A stretch of DNA of 55,092 nt from assembly GCF_011369485.1 (NCBI RefSeq), contig NZ_VXCA01000002.1, positions 1 to 55,092 of the forward strand, read 5' to 3'. The translations under genes were made by a program, and so were the position numbers. The first letter of the stretch is position 1, and every line of letters begins with the position of its first letter. The stretch is from Pseudomonas atagonensis. GTDB lineage: Bacteria > Pseudomonadota > Gammaproteobacteria > Pseudomonadales > Pseudomonadaceae. Shown piece by piece: positions 53,359 to 55,092 of this stretch. A model generated the notes under the pieces. That model searched no databases, was not told where the DNA came from, and saw only the letters and a list, made by a program, of their open reading frames with translations.

Positions 53359-54924
53359 TCAGAACTGGAAGTAAAGGAACGGCGAGAAGCTTTGCGCCGA
53401 GAGTTTGAGAATCGAGGCGATGAACAGCAGCAGGATCAAGCCGCGCATCACATAGCGCGACCAGTCCGCCGTCCAGTAGGCCGGCTGCACCTGGGCTTCG
53501 ACGCCGACGGTGTAGCCAGGCTCGTGGATGCTCGCCGGGTTTTCGCCAGGCGCTGCTTTGATCATGCCCGGGGTCGCTGTGGCAGGGCCGTTGGCCTCGA
53601 CGTTGACCGCAGGTTTGGTCTTGGCCGGCGGCTGGTTGGTGTAGAGATCACGCAGACCGAAGAAGGCCAGCGTCACGTACGCCACCACCAGCGTCGCCAC
53701 TTGCAGGCCGGTGAGGCTGGCCTGATTGAGTTCCGACAGCGACCAGTCGCTGAAGCTGAACATCGCGCCGTACATGCGCCCGGCAACGTGCAGGTTCTCG
53801 GCACGGAAGATCACCCAGCCCATGACCACGAGCAGGAAAGTCAGCGCCCAGCGGATCGGATTGAGGCTGCGCGGCGAAGTGTTCAGGCCCAGCGCTTTTT
53901 CAATCGCCAGCCACATGCCGTGCCACGCACCCCAGACGATGTAGGTGATGTTCGCGCCGTGCCACAGACCACCGAGGAGCATGGTCAGGAACAGGTTGCG
54001 ATAGGTCATCAGCGTGCCTTTACGGTTACCGCCGAGGGTGATGTACAGATAGTCACGCAGCCAGGTCGACAGGCTGATGTGCCAGCGGCGCCAGAACTCG
54101 GTGATCGACTGGCTGATGTATGGCTGCTTGAAGTTTTCCATGAAACGGAAACCCATCATCAAGCCCAGACCAATGGCCATGTCGCTGTAGCCGGAGAAGT
54201 CGAAATACAGCTGTGCGGTGTACGCCAGTGCGCCGAGCCAGGCGTCGCCCGTGGTCGGGTTTTGCAGGGCGAAGCAATGGTCGGCGACCACCGCGAGGGT
54301 GTCGGCGATAAAGACTTTTTTGATGAAACCCTGCATGAACCGCGTGCAGCCCTCGGAGAATTTGTCGAGGGTGTGCGTGCGGTTGTTGAACTGGTCGGCA
54401 AGGTCACGAAAACGCAGAACCGGGCCGGCAATCAAGTGCGGGAAGATCGCCACGAACGCCGCGAAGTCGATCAGGTTGCGGGTGGCCGGGGTGTCACCGC
54501 GATACACGTCGATGATGTAGCTGATCGACTCGAAGATGTAGAACGAGATACCGATCGGCAGCAGCACGTGGGTGAGGATGAACGGCTCAAGACCCACCGA
54601 CGTCATCATGGCGTTGATGCTGTCGACGCCGAAGTTGGCGTACTTGAAGTAGCCGAGGATGCACAGGTCGACCGCCACGCCGAGCAACAGCCAGCGCTGC
54701 GCCGGTTTGGTGCGCACGCCGGCAGCACCGACCTTGAGGCCGATCCAGTAGTTCCACAGCGTGACCGCAGCGAACAGCGCGAGGAAGTCCACACGCCACC
54801 AGGCATAGAACACGTAGCTGGCGATCAGCAGCAGCAGGTTGCGATAGCGTTGCCCGCTCAGGTAGTACAAGCCGAGAAAGATCGGCAAGAACAGAAACAG
54901 GAACACGTTGGATGAAAATACCAT
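53359..54924 (-). CDS. algI: Alginate O-acetyltransferase AlgI (MBOAT family)
   Basis: 521 residues from the ATG at 54924 (MVFSSNVFLFLFLPIFLGLYY), the standard AlgI start; the longer frame to 55050 is an artefact reaching into a repeat. It is a polytopic MBOAT protein carrying the acetyl group across the inner membrane. QSITEFWRRWHISLSTWLRDYLYI and GGLWHGANITYIVWGAWHG hold the conserved active-site histidines. A Pro/Ala-rich insert (~415-465) precedes the last span. The upstream alginate genes would lie outside the window. Confidence 0.95.
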   Translation of the reverse strand: MVFSSNVFLFLFLPIFLGLYYLSGQRYRNLLLLIASYVFYAWWRVDFLALFAAVTLWNYWIGLKVGAAGVRTKPAQRWLLLGVAVDLCILGYFKYANFGVDSINAMMTSVGLEPFILTHVLLPIGISFYIFESISYIIDVYRGDTPATRNLIDFAAFVAIFPHLIAGPVLRFRDLADQFNNRTHTLDKFSEGCTRFMQGFIKKVFIADTLAVVADHCFALQNPTTGDAWLGALAYTAQLYFDFSGYSDMAIGLGLMMGFRFMENFKQPYISQSITEFWRRWHISLSTWLRDYLYITLGGNRKGTLMTYRNLFLTMLLGGLWHGANITYIVWGAWHGMWLAIEKALGLNTSPRSLNPIRWALTFLLVVMGWVIFRAENLHVAGRMYGAMFSFSDWSLSELNQASLTGLQVATLVVAYVTLAFFGLRDLYTNQPPAKTKPAVNVEANGPATATPGMIKAAPGENPASIHEPGYTVGVEAQVQPAYWTADWSRYVMRGLILLLFIASILKLSAQSFSPFLYFQF

Positions 54925-55001
54925 CCCGATCTCTCCATGTTTGAACCAACAGTCAAGGGCCAAAGCCCCCCCAAACCCCCCGCTGAAAACTGGAGAGCTA
55001 C

Positions 55002-55092
55002 GATCGTTCCCACGTCGAGGCGTCGAACCGTCTGCGTGGGAATGCCTCAATGGACGCTCTGCGTCCGCTTCGGCATGGGACGCGGAGCGTCC
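55002..55092. repeat. Dispersed palindromic repeat upstream of algI (cut by the window edge)
   Basis: GATCGTTCCCACG...CGTGGGAATGCC is one arm pair. GGACGCTCTGCGTCC (55052-55066) and GGACGCGGAGCGTCC (55078-55092) form a second stem with one mismatch. I recall this as a common noncoding repeat in Pseudomonas. It lies 78 bases before algI, inside the alginate operon. Confidence 0.8.

Noticed and set aside
53329..54915. 528-codon plus-strand frame opposite algI
   Set aside because: algI is clear; the opposite frame is extremely Arg/Glu/Gln/Val rich, a typical shadow.
1..55092. tRNA, rRNA, insertion sequence or prophage genes
   Set aside because: No transposase or integrase reading frame, terminal inverted repeats with target duplications, or tRNA-like segment was recognised.

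Overview
The window is a high-GC chromosomal segment of a Pseudomonas, most likely of the P. fluorescens group (P. koreensis/Pf0-1-like). Supporting this are the alginate genes algI-algJ-algF-algA, the homogentisate cluster hmgR/hmgA-fahA-maiA, paired FecI/FecR/TonB-receptor loci, a DUF3509 protein, and several classes of short palindromic (REP-type) repeats. The species call is inferred from gene content; no search was run.

Layout. 1-6.7 kb: the tail of a DUF1329 gene, a MalT-like LuxR regulator, and a large low-GC DUF6543-like (dermonecrotic-toxin-domain) protein built of three repeated modules. 6.8-12.6 kb: tyrosine/phenylalanine catabolism, with an IclR repressor divergent from hmgA-fahA-maiA, an aromatic-acid MFS carrier, and a clear palindromic operator between hmgR and hmgA. 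12.5-20.7 kb: housekeeping genes, namely a SirB1-type protein, a leucine dehydrogenase homologue in which the catalytic lysine position reads valine, yebG with a canonical LexA box, psiE, a DUF3509 gene, sdaA-sdaC with a divergent LysR gene, and an HPF-like ribosome factor.

20.7-31.6 kb is an iron-acquisition block. One sigma/anti-sigma/receptor set points left. From the same Fur-like intergenic region a rightward set runs: DUF3649, a PepSY reductase-like protein, DUF3325, a second sigma and a second anti-sigma, then a second TonB receptor. Between the second anti-sigma gene and its receptor lies a 4-copy, 113-bp tandem repeat that fuses the 3' end of the anti-sigma gene to a REP element.

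31.7-46.8 kb holds small regulator/transporter pairs: AraC/EamA, LysR/AaeXAB-type efflux operon with its outer-membrane factor, and LysR/DHA2 MFS. It also has a 2-hydroxyacid dehydrogenase, a short-chain dehydrogenase, a DUF2165 protein and an orphan low-GC gene. 46.9-49.7 kb encodes an orphan TccC-like Rhs protein with a long unassigned C-terminal region. 49.8-55.1 kb is the distal part of the alginate operon (algI, algJ, algF, algA, all leftward), with REP elements inside it.

The points most worth following are the promoter motif of CTG-N10-CAG type shared by the TccC-like gene and a 159-codon orphan gene 10 kb away, the three-module architecture of the DUF6543-like protein, the Lys-to-Val change in the leucine dehydrogenase homologue, the REP/gene-end tandem amplification, and two strong unannotated operators (hmgR/hmgA and LysR/DHA2 MFS).
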